From Gnetum montanum (Eukaryota > Streptophyta > Gnetopsida > Gnetales > Gnetaceae): a stretch of 64,000 nucleotides of DNA. Made by a program: the position numbers and the translations under genes. This document shows, in pieces, positions 10,985 to 22,400 of this stretch (position 1 is its first letter; the number at the start of each line of letters is the position of its first letter). The DNA lies in contig MNCI01004556.1 in assembly GCA_015680685.1 (NCBI GenBank), forward strand, positions 323,108 to 387,107, in the 5' to 3' direction. The notes under the pieces are model-generated. The model was not told where the DNA came from. It searched no databases and worked only from the letters and a program-made list of their open reading frames with translations.

Positions 10985-13900
10985 ATAACTTTAGGGTAAT
11001 GATGTGGTCACACTTGTTTGTGTATAAAATTGAAGTCATAGTGGAGACCCTACTACCTTAGTCATCCAACATGATCATTAAGTTTATAATGGATGACCCT
11101 GAGATGAATATAGAGGGGGAGGTGTTGGATAGTAGAGGTATCCAAAGGACCCACAAGTAGTCCCAAATTTGAAGGCTACCAAAGTTTTCTCAGTATAATG
11201 CTAATAATACTTTGATGGTGGTGCACTAGGCCTACACATTGTTCCAGAATCCTCCTGGAATAGTGTACCATTTGGCTAGGTAAGTATGGTTATGACTTTT
11301 GGTTTATTTTTATTTAATTGTTATACCTACCTTTCCTTAGCACTATGAGTTTCTAATGCTTCAGATGCTACACCTCTTGTAGGTACAGGGTTAGTGAACA
11401 AGACTTGGTCAAGAATGATCAAACCTTGAAGGTGACTTAGACTTCCATGGGTGTATTTACCGAGGGCCCTAAAATTAGAACCATAGTGGTTGACCATTGA
11501 AGGATTAATTTGATAAATACAACAGAATCTTTTCCCTAGAATTCAAGTGATATGTGGCTACCAAAATGGCTCATAGTTGGTGGTACCCCCCAAGCATCTT
11601 CTAGAATTGAAAACCATCGTAGGGACCTCCACATGACCCTTGCCTAGAAAGAAGAAGAAAGGTAAGAAAGACATAATTTTGGCTAAGTTATATTAAAATT
11701 TTTATGGTTATATAGTTTTAGGTTATCTTAATTCTAAGTGTATTAATGGTTTTGATCTATTATTTTTGTTATATCTTGGTTATAGATACGTGTTTATGCC
11801 TTAGCGAACTGGTTGTTCTTGTTGTCTTGCAAGGCCTTCCACCTCTTCTAGCATCACTTTGGTTATTTTAGGACATGTTGAAGAAACTCTCATCCTAAAA
11901 TTTGATGAGGTGGAACCAAGGAAGCATTGGTTGAGGGAACATGCACCTAGAAATATTCAAGCATGAATTTCTGATGCGGGTTTGCTTGATCTTTTTATGA
12001 CACCTACCCCAACCATCCCTACTACTAAGATGATGAACATTATTGAATCCTTCGATGAAGGAGCCATTATGTTCATCACTAAAGTGCATAATGTACCAAT
12101 CACCTTGACCATGGACAAGGTTACTTTCTATGATATCTTTGGTATTCCCACTAAAGGGATGAAGGTTATTACCAAACCAGCTAAGGAAGAAGGTCATCAC
12201 AAAAAGGTAGAGATGTGGTTGTGTGCTTACTATGGACATTTTAGGTTGGACTTGGATAATTTCCAAGTGCTAGAAGCAAGGAAGTCCTATCCATTATTCT
12301 TATCATGTGCCTTCCCTAAGTTGTTGTCACAAAAGAAGGTGATTGGTGTTGCCCAAGCATGGACCATGATGAAGGTCCTAAAGGAAAGTGCCTAGTTTAA
12401 TTGGGGTACTCACTTGGCCATTGGGTTACATGTGGAAATCCTCAACTTTTGTTAGGATCTCACTACAATATGCCACATGCACCATGCATTGTTCTAGGCA
12501 TATTTGAAAAAATTTATAGAGTTCTTGGTGGTGAGGAGCGATGGGCAATGGATGTGCCAAGACCCATCTTGACTTTCTAGGCCTTGAATCAAGCATATTT
12601 ATCCAATCATGTAGGTCCAAAACCCACTAGAGGAGGTTGAGAAATTACTATCTATCACCACTAAAGTAGTTAGTGATAGGAAGTGTGTTTTCCTTAATAG
12701 CATAGGGTAGAGCCTCATTTTGATTAGGCTAACATTGAGAGGACCAAGGCGTTGCATGCTGAAGTCAATGGGGTAGTTAAAGAAAAGCTGAAGTGACCCA
12801 TGGTGGAGGAAGCAACACTAGTAACTAAGAAACCTTCTAAGAGAAGGTTTAAGCATAAGCTTGGTAGGACTCATCATGTGGTTACTGGTACATCACTAAC
12901 TTTTGGCTATGTTTTGGATTTTTCTATGTTTTGAGGTCTAAATTTATAAGGTTGAAAGGTTGTTGGGTTGTTATTTTGGATAGTTATGTTAATATTTTTA
13001 GTTTATTATTCTTGAAGATAAGTAGCAAGACCTAATAGCCCAAGCCATAATAGTGGTAGAGGAGCAGAGGCATGCAGAGGAGGCACTCCTATAGAAACAT
13101 GAGGAGGAGGGATTGGCCAACATTGCATTGGATGAATTGGATGACTTATTTGGTGAACCATTTCTAGGTGAACCCCCAATCCTCATCCTAGATGAGGAGA
13201 AGCTAGGTATGCATATGCCTCAATGTTGTTTGTTATATTTGATTGTTTTTATGTTTAATTTTTGTTCTAACCATTCATTGATTGTTATGCTTGTTGTAGT
13301 TCCTAAGATGCAAGTAGAATCCTCTACCCCTATGTTTAACATGAAACCATGGATAGAGGTTCCAAATAAGATAAAATTCATGCACAAGGTGGCTAAGGAC
13401 ATCATCGATTAGTTACAACAAGTTGCTCCTGAGATTGGTAAGAACTTTATTTTATTTTGCCTTAATTTTTTGTTTGGTTTTTAAAGGTATATTTGGTTAT
13501 ATGTTTTTGCTGATGGTTATTCATTTTATACATTGTGCCTATGGATATAATTTACGGTTATGTTGTTTACAGTGCCTACAGTTGTGTGGGATCCCAACTA
13601 TGACATGGAGATTAACTCCTTGGAAAAGCTTGCTCCTGAGGTTGAAGTTATATGAAATAGTCATTAATCTTGTAGTGTCATGTGAAAAAAATTCATGGGA
13701 GTTTCAAAGGTTAAAAAGATCCCTATGGGAGCAAGTTGTGGCCTTAAAGGAGGAGAATAAGAGATAATCATAGATGATCACTAATCTATAGGATTGTAAG
13801 GCTTTTGTGAAAGCCCAAGTGGTTAACACCGAAAACTTACAAACCAAGGAGATCACATGGGCTTGCTACTGGAACACCATTCATGACAAGGTTTTCCTTG

Positions 13901-14560
13901 CTAGGAAGATGGAGAAGTAGTGGTTATAGATGGACCTCATCACCTGCAAAGCCAAGAATTGGAAAGATTATTATGCTTGGGCCCTAAAGTGGGGCCAGTT
14001 AAAAAAAGACCATAAGAGAAAATACAAGGTTGATTGCAAGGCATATCTAAAGTCACTTAAAGAGGAGACTATTGAATAGTGCAAGATGATGTTGTTCATA
14101 AAGGGGATTTAAGTTGAAAGTACCTACAAAATCTTTGAAGGCACTCTCATGGTAGCTAAACCCATACTCCTCAAGTCTCTATGGCTACGGGTAAGGTTTC
14201 TACTACCATAGTGTCCCAAGATCTACCCACATGAATAGAAGTTAATGAGAGCAACATCCTTATGGGAATCAATCTTGGGAATGTGGATTGGGCTCACATG
14301 ATGGAGGACCAAATTCTCCATCATTTGGAGGTTGTTCTTCAACATCCTTCCCTAGAATTCAGTATGTTAGATTCCATGTAGGTTTGTTTGTTGTATGGCC
14401 TTATCTATAATTTTCTTTATTTAAGTTATGTGTTGATTACTAATTGTTTTTGTGTTTTCATGTTACATGCACTAGACGATATCAACAATCCCAATGGTAA
14501 GGGTGGGAATGACCCTCCACTTCCTCCTCTAGATTCCCCTGAGCATCACCAACTTTCCAT
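10985..14560 (+). pseudogene. spliced plant-mobile-domain (PMD)-like gene, decayed
   Basis: Plus-strand exons can be joined across five GT-AG introns that keep the frame: 11280-11382, 11662-11785, 12888-13017, 13207-13299 and 13438-13572. A sixth, ending in CACTAG at about 14475, is less sure. The third exon, about 11786-12400, has an HWLRE start, ISDAGLLDLF, then FDEGAIMFITKVHNVPITL and FYDIFGIPTKG. This layout recalls the PMD family (MAIN/MAIL1-type), with its conserved 'TxxDVxxLxGLPxxG' step. The middle exons are acidic and Pro-rich. The last large exon (about 13690-14110) is Lys/Glu-rich and probably a coiled coil (LWEQVVALKEENKR). Frameshifts near 12700 and 13640 and several stops make it a pseudogene. 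PMD domains occur in host genes and in transposons. Here the gene lies antisense to a gag-protease element. Confidence 0.55.
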
Positions 14561-14914
14561 TTTTAGTTGTTTCTTGTTCATGATCATTTGATATTGATGT
14601 TGATGGCTAGTGTTAGCCAACGTTTTTGTTGGAGATAGTTCATGTTTATTTTTTATTTTTTGAACATTTTTCCACTCAATGTGGCTATGGTTACTTATGT
14701 TGTAAACATTTTAATCTCATTATTAAGTTTCAATTTTGGCTATATTGTTTTTGGCATTATGGTCTTATTCATGTTATGGTAACATGGTTTTATGTTATAA
14801 ATGTTGTTCATGGCTACATTGGCTAACTTAGTTATAATGTTATAATAAAATAAAAAGGTTGAGATGGGTAGCTACTAAGGCTGTAAAGTAAAATGAAAAT
14901 AAGTTGGTTGTTCG
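14561..14914. other. T-rich DNA with no gene seen
   Basis: Short open frames here are Phe/Leu/Tyr-rich products of T-rich DNA with no domain. It may be the 3' end of the PMD-like pseudogene. Confidence 0.35.
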
Positions 14915-15079
14915 CTAGTTTAAGGCCATGGAAAGCCATAGGATTTACTAGTTTTAGGCCATGGTAGGCCATAGGATTTTCTAGTTTTAGGCCATGGTGG
15001 GCCATAGGATGTTTGCCAGTTTAAGTCCTTAGAGGACCATGGTATGTTCTTGCCAAGTTTAGGCCATGGCATGCCCCAC
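14915..15079 (+). repeat. 33-37 bp tandem repeat, five units
   Basis: The unit start is CTAGTTTTAGGCCATGG, and each unit contains GGCCATGG followed by a GGCCATAGGAT-like arm. Units begin at 14915, 14948, 14981, 15016 and 15053. The first three are nearly identical and the last two diverged. It lies between the PMD-like pseudogene and the minus-strand protease. Confidence 0.8.
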
Positions 15080-15435
15080 ATTTTGTAGAGGGAAACATAT
15101 TTTTTTATCTATTTTATGTTTTAAATTTTTTATGGATTTTTTGGTTTTAATGTTTTTATGAGGTTTTTTTGTTCATTACACTAAAAGATAAAAGAAAAAT
15201 TTTTAATAAATAGAAATTCAAACAAAAGTAAACTCTTAGGCTATATGAAAATTAAAATTTAACATAAAGTAAACAAAATGGCATAAATAGGCAACATGTA
15301 AACTAGGATAATGGGCTGTAAGTACATATGGCTACATGGTTATAAATGCATAGGTAGGAGGAGGATTAGGGGCATACATCACTTATGCAAATGTTTTCTA
15401 ATCTTTGAGAGATTAGGAAATGTATATGGCTTGTT
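15080..15435. other. AT-rich spacer, no RT sequence
   Basis: This is where reverse transcriptase should follow the minus-strand protease. I find no RT, RNase H or integrase motif on either strand, only A/T-rich sequence. Confidence 0.5.
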
Positions 15436-16734
15436 TTACACAATCTTGTATTTCCCATCCCCTTCATTTACAATGTTAAATGGGAGCTCTTCCCATAGTG
15501 TATTCCTTGGTCCATCAATATTATATTTGGCCTTCACCACTCCATCAAGTTTCTTGACTTTGTGGTTAGGAGTTTCTTCCTGAAACTCCACTTTTGACTC
15601 CCACTTGATGCCTATGCTGTTAACCACTAAGGGAACCATGTTATCACTTTGAATGATAATTTTACCCCTTGGTAAGGTAGGTGAATTTCTTGGTGGATGG
15701 ACAAAGATATAGCTTGTAATTAAGCTAGCCAAGGCCTTCTTAGGATGAGGTTAAAATTTTGTGTTTCCTCCACCACCAAGAAATTAGTAGTTTTAAGGAA
15801 TTGCTCCCTTGCCACAAAGTCTAAGGAGAGAGACCTCTTGATAACAACCCATGATCCATTGAAGGATTTAAGAGTTGATGTTGATGTATGTTGTATATGT
15901 TTATTTAGACCTAAATGCTTAACTATGGTATAAGGAAATACTTTTGTTATGGCTCCATCATCTAAGTGCACTCCATGCACCTTGTATTGTCCTACCTAAA
16001 TAATTATAAAGAGGGAAGCTTTGGTTACCTTGCTATTTTATGGGCTAGATTTGAATTCACTATCACAAAACACTAGTGATGTTGACTTCATCTCCCTAGG
16101 TGAAGATGGAACCATCATTACATGGATGGATTCTTTGTTAGTAGGAATGTCCTTGCTAATAGTAATGGAGGTCAACATATTGACTAGTTCTTCATAGTAT
16201 GCAACAAAAGTCTTGACTAGATCATACAGGCTAAGGGTTGTATTTTTTTATTTTAGCAATTGTTTGACCTATTCCATTGCATTTTGGAAGTCTTTGTTGT
16301 TGGCCATGGGCTTGTAGCCCCTATTTTTCTTAACTTCCCTGATGTGCCCCAAAATGCATACTTCATGTTTTGGTTGTCACAACTTCGCCTCTTTTCTTTT
16401 TCCTTGGGCCTTAGGATCCTCCTATGGTTTGCTAGTGGAAGTAACCTGGGTTGTAGAGGTTACGGGTATAAATGAGATGGGAGTGGGCTTTAGTGAACCC
16501 ACTTTCTTCCATGCTTTGGCTTGCTTATCATTCTTGTTCTTGAACTTTTGCGTAGGCTTCTTCCACTACTTGGTTGAGGCCTTCTAGTTATCATTAGTTG
16601 TTTGGGAGGAAGAAGTCATTGCATTGGCCACCACATGGAATTGTTGTTCTATTATGTAGGTGGGATTAGTTGACATGAGAGGGGGAGGTACTCTAATTAA
16701 AAAAGGCTCCCTGGAAGGTGTTGGTAATGGTACT
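15436..16734 (-). pseudogene. Tat-like gag tail and aspartic protease, downstream half of an interrupted element
   Basis: Read on the minus strand, 16734 to about 16050 is a Lys/Pro/Ser-rich gag-protease linker. From 15980 comes a retropepsin domain with LDDGAITKVFPY at the active site, KSFNGSWVVIKRSLSLDFV in the core and NLILRRPWLA, equivalent to the usual NLLLGRPWLH-type C-terminal signature. The domain continues to about 15436 after one stop. The active site has DDGA in place of D(S/T)G. The upstream half of the same gag lies at 29587-31820, and element 2 sits between them. No RT follows, so the element seems non-autonomous or internally deleted. Confidence 0.75.
16730..16734 (+). repeat. 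5' target-site duplication of element 2 (GTACT)
   Basis: GTACT directly precedes the LTR. The partner after the 3' LTR is ATACC (29587-29591). The two differences are one C-to-T on each strand, so an original GTACC fits. Confidence 0.6.
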
Positions 16735-17576
16735 TAATGAGTTGTTGTTAGTTGGTTGCATTGACAAGGCCTCATCAATGCAGTGTTTGTTTGTCGTCTA
16801 TAAATACGTGCCTACTAGCCACATTTATGGTAATCTAGATTTTAGTAGCAGTGAAGCTCTTGCATTTTTTCCATTCAAAATTTATAATTTTTTCCTTAAG
16901 TTCCTACAACAGGAGTCATTAAATATATAGATCTTTATTCGAGCATTGTTGTACTTGAGCACGAACAGTGTGTGTGGAAATAAAGATAAGTTTTTTGGTA
17001 AACCTTGCAGCACTTTGGATAGATTAGCTATTTTATTTATGCATTTAATTTTTTCAATTATTTATTAAATTATTTTAATTAGTTATTAAATATTTTCCAG
17101 TTACTATGTTAGATCACACACATAAGTATGATTGCTTTGAGTGTAACACATATTTGCTTAGTAATCCCAACAGCGTTATTACTTGGTATGCCTAGTAGTG
17201 TAGCACTTAGTTGCCCAGCAGCAGATATGTGGGTTTAGGATGTGTATAGAAAGTTGGAACAGATACTTATGTTAGTATTAGTTAAAAGCTAGTTAATTAG
17301 TTAATTTATATTACGTAATTAAACTCCTTTTATCTACATTTTGAGCACCAAAACATAAAATACAAAATGATAAAAATCAAATGCCTTAGTTACACTTAAC
17401 CATACCAACATACATCATAAGTGTAATTAGGAGGACAATGATTAACCTTAAGGCTAGATTCACTTCCTAAAGGGCTAGTGCACTAGAAATGATAAAGTCC
17501 ATGGAATTCAACCAAATCGCATGTTAATGATTTGTGATTCATATGGTTGGGCATAAGGGTACCTTGCCACTCATCA
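16735..17576 (+). repeat. 5' LTR of element 2 (842 bp)
   Basis: It starts TAATGAGT (TG decayed to TA) and ends ACTCATCA, directly followed by T and the primer site. It is 67 bp shorter than its 3' partner, mostly because it kept one palindromic repeat unit where the 3' LTR has three. Confidence 0.85.
16761..16806 (+). promoter_or_regulatory. U3 palindrome and TATA box, 5' LTR of element 2
   Basis: TTGACAAGGCCTCATCAA (16761-16778) is a degenerate version of the family palindrome. TATAAATA follows at 16799-16806. Confidence 0.55.
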
Positions 17577-17577
17577 T

Positions 17578-17595
17578 TGGCACTATTGTTGGGGA
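17578..17595 (+). other. primer binding site, tRNA-Asp type, element 2
   Basis: TGGCACTATTGTTGGGGA lies 1 nt after the LTR. The complement of the 3' end of plant tRNA-Asp(GUC) is TGGCGCCGTTGCCGGGGA, the known primer site of Athila elements. All five mismatches are C-to-T or G-to-A transitions, which is what decay of methylated cytosine gives. Confidence 0.75.
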
Positions 17596-17605
17596 ATTTA
17601 TTTGT

Positions 17606-17699
17606 GGAATGTGCACTATTTAGGTTTAAGTGAATACCATTATATCNTTTGGGGAATGTGCACTATTTAGGTTTAAGTGAATACCATCATATCATTATA
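17606..17699 (+). repeat. 47-bp tandem duplication containing an undetermined base
   Basis: The stretch beginning GGAATGTGCACTATTTAGG is repeated almost exactly at 17606 and 17653, with an N at 17647 at the joint. Element 3 has a single copy of this region (about 56600). It is either a real short duplication or an assembly join. Confidence 0.75.
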
Positions 17700-17778
17700 T
17701 GAACTTAAAGGTCAATATCATTTCCACTATACATAAAAATTATAAAAGCACCTTGACAATTTCATTTTGTTTTGCAAA

Positions 17779-20320
17779 ATGTCTTCTTCTTCTCGCAAGA
17801 TGAAGATACTAAACCACCGATTCAACAAGAATGCAAGGTGGTATATACTCATCCATATGAGTTTGTGCCAAATTTCACCTTCATCCTATATTAGGATGAA
17901 TAGATGTGATGGCATGATATGGAGGGCAGTGTCGTCTTGCCCCCCAATAGATCTATGATTGGAATGCTATTTAAAATCCTTAAGAAGTTGGGCATAGTAG
18001 ATCTTCACGAGGAGAATGTTGTGGATTGATATGACACTCAGAACTACTATCCCATTGAAACACAACATAATTGAGATAAATGTTAGGAGAAACTCCATGA
18101 AGCTACAAAGGGAAGACATTACACTAACCCCTTGTTCCTACTACATCAAGAAAATAATGAGGATCCTCCCTTAGAAGGTTCTCAACATGAAGATTCTCCA
18201 CCTCCTACTACTGATGATAAGGATGTGAACCTAACCTTGCAATCAACTATTCATAAACTAGGTTCAAGAAAGAGTGATAGCCAAGGTAGGGACTTGGGTA
18301 AACATTACAATAACAAGGGATCTAATGATGGTGATCATAATAAGCGTAAGAGTGGTGTTGGACACAATAGTAGTGGTGGTTGTTCACTTTCCTCTTCATC
18401 CTCTTCATTTGATTTTGAACATTCCTATTCATCTGATGGTTCTCATGGAAGCTGCCATCAAAACAATCGTAATGAAGGTGATCGAAAAAATAAAAATGAC
18501 CATGAAGGCCACCAAAATTGAAGGGATGGTCGAAAGCATCATCAGCATCATCAATGTAGTGATGATGATGAACCTTTATTAGTGACTCAAAGTATACTCA
18601 ACATTGCAGAGGTAATAAGAATTCCAACCAAGCATATGAAGGATAGTTGGATCAAGAATCTAGACATGAAAAATATCCCAAGATTTGAGGGGGGATATAA
18701 TTTTGATCCATATATGCATCTATAAGCTTTTCAAGATGCCTGTGCCTTATAAAACATAGAGAATGAGTGGTAGAAACTCAAGATTTTTCCAATGACACTC
18801 ACTAAGGAAGCTAAAAGTTAGTACTGATTCTTAGAGCCAAAACTTATCCAAAGATGGAGTAGCATGTTAGAAATATTCAATGAAAAATATCATATATACT
18901 CCAGAGTGTCTAATCTAAGAAGGAAATCTAAGGCTAGAAACAAAAAACACACAAACCTTTGGATGCCACCATGGGCTGATACTATTCACTCCTATATCAA
19001 TGCCTTGGCTATGGTTATTACACATCATAGATGGGCTCAAAGAAGAAACAAGAAGAACTCTTGGGGTGTATGCCCAAGGAAGGTTGTCTAAAATGAGAGC
19101 TCATCAAATCCAAAGGTTAATTGAGTAGGTAACAAAAGAAGAAGATGAGTTATGAAAAAGGAAAATTGCTAAAGAGTATAATAGGGATCCTTTCATTAGA
19201 AAACAAAAGGTTTGATTTTGTGATGAGGAGGTGTCACCAATTGATAAAGTCGTAAATAGAAAGACCTTGCCCATAAAAAAAGATATTTCTAATATTTCGG
19301 TCAAGGTTGACAAGTTATGGAACTCTTTGGATGAAAATTTCCAAACTACATTAAAGATTGCTAAAGAATCTAAAGAGAAAAATAGTGATTATAATCGTAG
19401 ATGGCGAAAAGAAGCTAAATGTGCCTACCAAAGAGGTAAGGGAAAAGTTGATGCAGTAGAGAAACTTGTGAAGTCTAACTCTGATGATGAAACCAAATGT
19501 GAAATCTATCAATATGAACATCTAAAGGGATGTTGCCCTATGTCACACTTACAAGAGTCTAGAGTGTACACATTGAATCCTCGCCTAGCACATAGGCAAG
19601 CTCCAAGATAATTGCCTTACCCTCAAAATAGTCCAAGATAGTTCCACCACCAGCAATAAGCTTACTACCCAAGTGGAGCTCCTTCACAAATGTACAACCA
19701 ATACCAATAGTGGTGTCAATCACAATCATGGGGAATGCCACCTCCAAGGTAGTAGTAGCCTTATAGGCAACCAGATCCATATGGGTACTATGTTCAAAAG
19801 CCCATCTCCCCTAGAAGTTCTGCAAGTCATGCATCATTTTAGCATCACTATTACCCTCCATAGTATCACCAAAAACATTCACCATCTACTCAATGGGAAA
19901 ACCTATATCCATATTCTTATAATCCTTCACATCCCTCTATACCTACACCTCCACCTTCAACTCAGTTACCTCCTGCTTCATCCATGAAGGGTGAGATTCC
20001 TTCATAGTTGCAACAATGAAATAGTACAAGGGCTATGCATTCAAAATTGATTTTTCAACCAATTTTTCTAGATAATCGATCAAGAAAATGACCTTTCTTC
20101 TAGCCTAGTAGTTCTTTCCAACCCTCACAACCTACTCCAGTTGATTACCCTACATCTCTAGCACCCTCATCCTCTGCATCAAATACTTTGAAGTGCCCTT
20201 CAAGTCAAGTTTCACCTAGGATTTGCATTGTAATGTTAACCCATGTTGTTTTTGATTGGATTAAGGTAGGAAACCTTTCTACAAAAAGACCTAATCCAAG
20301 AAGTCCACTCATCTATTTAT
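17779..20320 (+). pseudogene. gag remnant of element 2
   Basis: The start at 17779 (MSSSSRK) was chosen because element 3 starts identically (MSSSHRC, 56719). An early frameshift near 17800 moves the good frame, which reads ECKVVYTHPYEFVPNFTFIL. An acidic, Ser/Asp/Gly/His-rich region at 18130-18520 is followed by the gag core at about 18590-18900, with FEGGYNFDP, AFQDAC, LTKEAKS and WSSMLEIFNEKYH, matching the plant retrotransposon gag domain. A Lys/Arg-rich stretch leads to a degraded zinc knuckle at about 19490-19540, where CEIYQYEHLKGCC has lost one Cys. A Pro/His/Gln-rich tail follows. Stops are frequent. Confidence 0.75.
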
Positions 20321-20830
20321 AGATTGTTGGATAACAGCTAAGTAAGGCTCTTCTTGATTCTAGTTCCAAATTTAATCTCATCTCCTGTTATATGTACAAG
20401 GCTTGGAACATACCACCTCTTAAGAAGAGTAACATTTATTTAAAATTAGCAAATCAATCGATTATTGTCCCTTTGAGATTAGTAGAGGACACTGTGACCA
20501 CAGTCTGTGGGTGGTCCTATCCTATTGATTTTTTGTTAATCAAGGTGGACAACTATAAAAGTAACTTTCCCATCATTATGGGAAGGGCTTGGTTAAGCAC
20601 GGTCGACGTGCAAATGGATATAAGAGATATATCTTTAGAAATATCCAAGGAAAATGAGCTAGGAAAGATCAAGAAGAAGTGTATTCCATGCATCGTGTAC
20701 AGTGATAATGGATGCAATTGTGTGAAAAGGATTTGGTCCATCAAGAGCACATACGTTAAGATATGCAATCAGTGTGCACAAGAAATTAATATTCAATGGT
20801 TTCTGTACATAGTAGCCACAAAGTAGGAAG
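20320..20830 (+). pseudogene. aspartic protease remnant of element 2
   Basis: This is the best preserved protease of the three copies. The active-site region reads LLDSSSKFNLIS, with the Gly of DSG replaced by Ser. The domain continues with MYKAWNIPPLKK, LVEDTVTTVCGWSYPIDFL and FPIIMGRAWLS, then IRDISLEIS. One open frame covers 20392-20826, though it begins just after the active site. The family is Athila-type retropepsin. Confidence 0.75.
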
Positions 20831-20869
20831 GCACCTAATAGTTGATAGCTGATTCTAATAGTAGCACAA

Positions 20870-22400
20870 TATGCATGGAGCCAACTGAGAGCCTAACATG
20901 TGCATATGTTGAAGGCATGGAAAAAAAATGAACAAATTCATTTTCAAATCTCTAATGAGGATGATAATATGTGTTGGGGAAAGTTGGAGATCCCTGATCA
21001 CTTCAAGCAAGAGGCTTTAAAACTAAAAACTTTACTAGTCGATATGGAGTATGCATTTTTAAAGAATGGTAAACTAGTCATCATTAATTCCAAACTTGCT
21101 CCTGAACAAAAAGACAATTATTGAAAGTGGTAACTAAATGATCAACAACCTTCGCTTGGTCATAGACAAAGCTAACAAGAATCGATCCAAGGATATGCCA
21201 ACATCGCATCTACACTAACTTGACCATGAAGCCTAGAAGGCAACCATAGAGGCAGTTGAATCCTAAATTAAAGAAAATCATCAAGGAGGAGATAGAGCAA
21301 CTTCTCAAGACAGGTTTCATCTATCCGATTGTAGATAGTGAGTGGATTAGCGCACTTGTAATAGTATCAAAGAAGGATGGCAAATGGTGGTGGGTTTGCA
21401 TTGACTTTAGGCTATTAAATATGGAAACATTTAAGGATTACTTTCCTTTGTCATTTGTAGACTAAGTGTTAGACACCATATCTAGGAATTGTTATTATAG
21501 ATTTTTGGATGGTTATAGTGGCAATAACCAAATCCAAATTTCACTCAAAGATTAGGCCAAAACAACATTCACGAGTCCCTAGGGAACTTTTGCATACTAT
21601 AAGATGCCATTTGGCCTATGCAATGCCCCTGCAACATTTCAATGCTTGGTCTTGAGTATCTTTCAATAAAAAATTGATAGTGGTGTTGAATTTTTCATTG
21701 ATGACTTCTCCACCTATGGAGCTACATTTGAGTAATCCTTAGATCGACTTGAGCCAGTACTGAAGAGATGTGTAGAGACAAACCTATGGCTCAACTAGTA
21801 GAAGATCCATCTCATGATTTGAGAAGGCATTGTACCACGGCACTAAATTTCATAGAAATAGATTGAGGTAGACCTAGAAAAGATAAGGATAATCTAAGGA
21901 ATAACACACCAACTAGAGATTGTAAAAGATGTTTGGTCATTTCTTGGATACACTGGTTACAACGAGCATTTTGTTGAGAATTTCTCTAAGATTCTAAAGC
22001 CATTGGTAGAACTTATAAAGAAAGATGCACCTTTCATTTGGATCAAGGAATGTGAACATGCATTCCAATAATTAAATGAGAAACTCATAGAAACACCAAT
22101 CCTACAAGCACTAGATTAGTCCAAACCATTTCATATCATAACAGATGCATCTAACTATGCTTTGGGAGTAGTGCTCATGTAGATGGATGATAGGAAACAT
22201 CCATATTATATCCACTGCATAAGCCAAAGCATTGTGAGGGCATAGTTAAATTGCACCACCATGGAAAAAGAATTAATGGTAGTGGTATATGTGCTAAAAA
22301 AGTTTAGACATTATGTGCTAGGTTATAAAGTGTTTGTGTATACAAACCATAGTGTAATTTGCTTCCTTATGAATAGGCTGATAGTGAGCACTCTTTTTAT
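20870..22400 (+). pseudogene. reverse transcriptase / RNase H remnant of element 2
   Basis: The PR-RT joining peptide (CWGKLEIPDHF, LKTLLVDMEYAFLKNGK) is at 20960-21120. RT follows from about 21240: EEIEQLLKTGFIYPI, SKKDGKWWWVCIDFR, FTSPWGTFAYYKMPFGLCNAPATFQ with stops inside, and the catalytic box FFIDDFSTYG (about 21690-21720) with both aspartates kept. The FLGYTGY and APFIW motifs follow. RNase H runs from about 22140 (DASNYALGV) through MEKELMVVVYVLKKFRHYV to NHSVICFLMN at about 22375. At least ten stops lie in this region, so the enzyme is dead despite the intact box. Confidence 0.85.
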
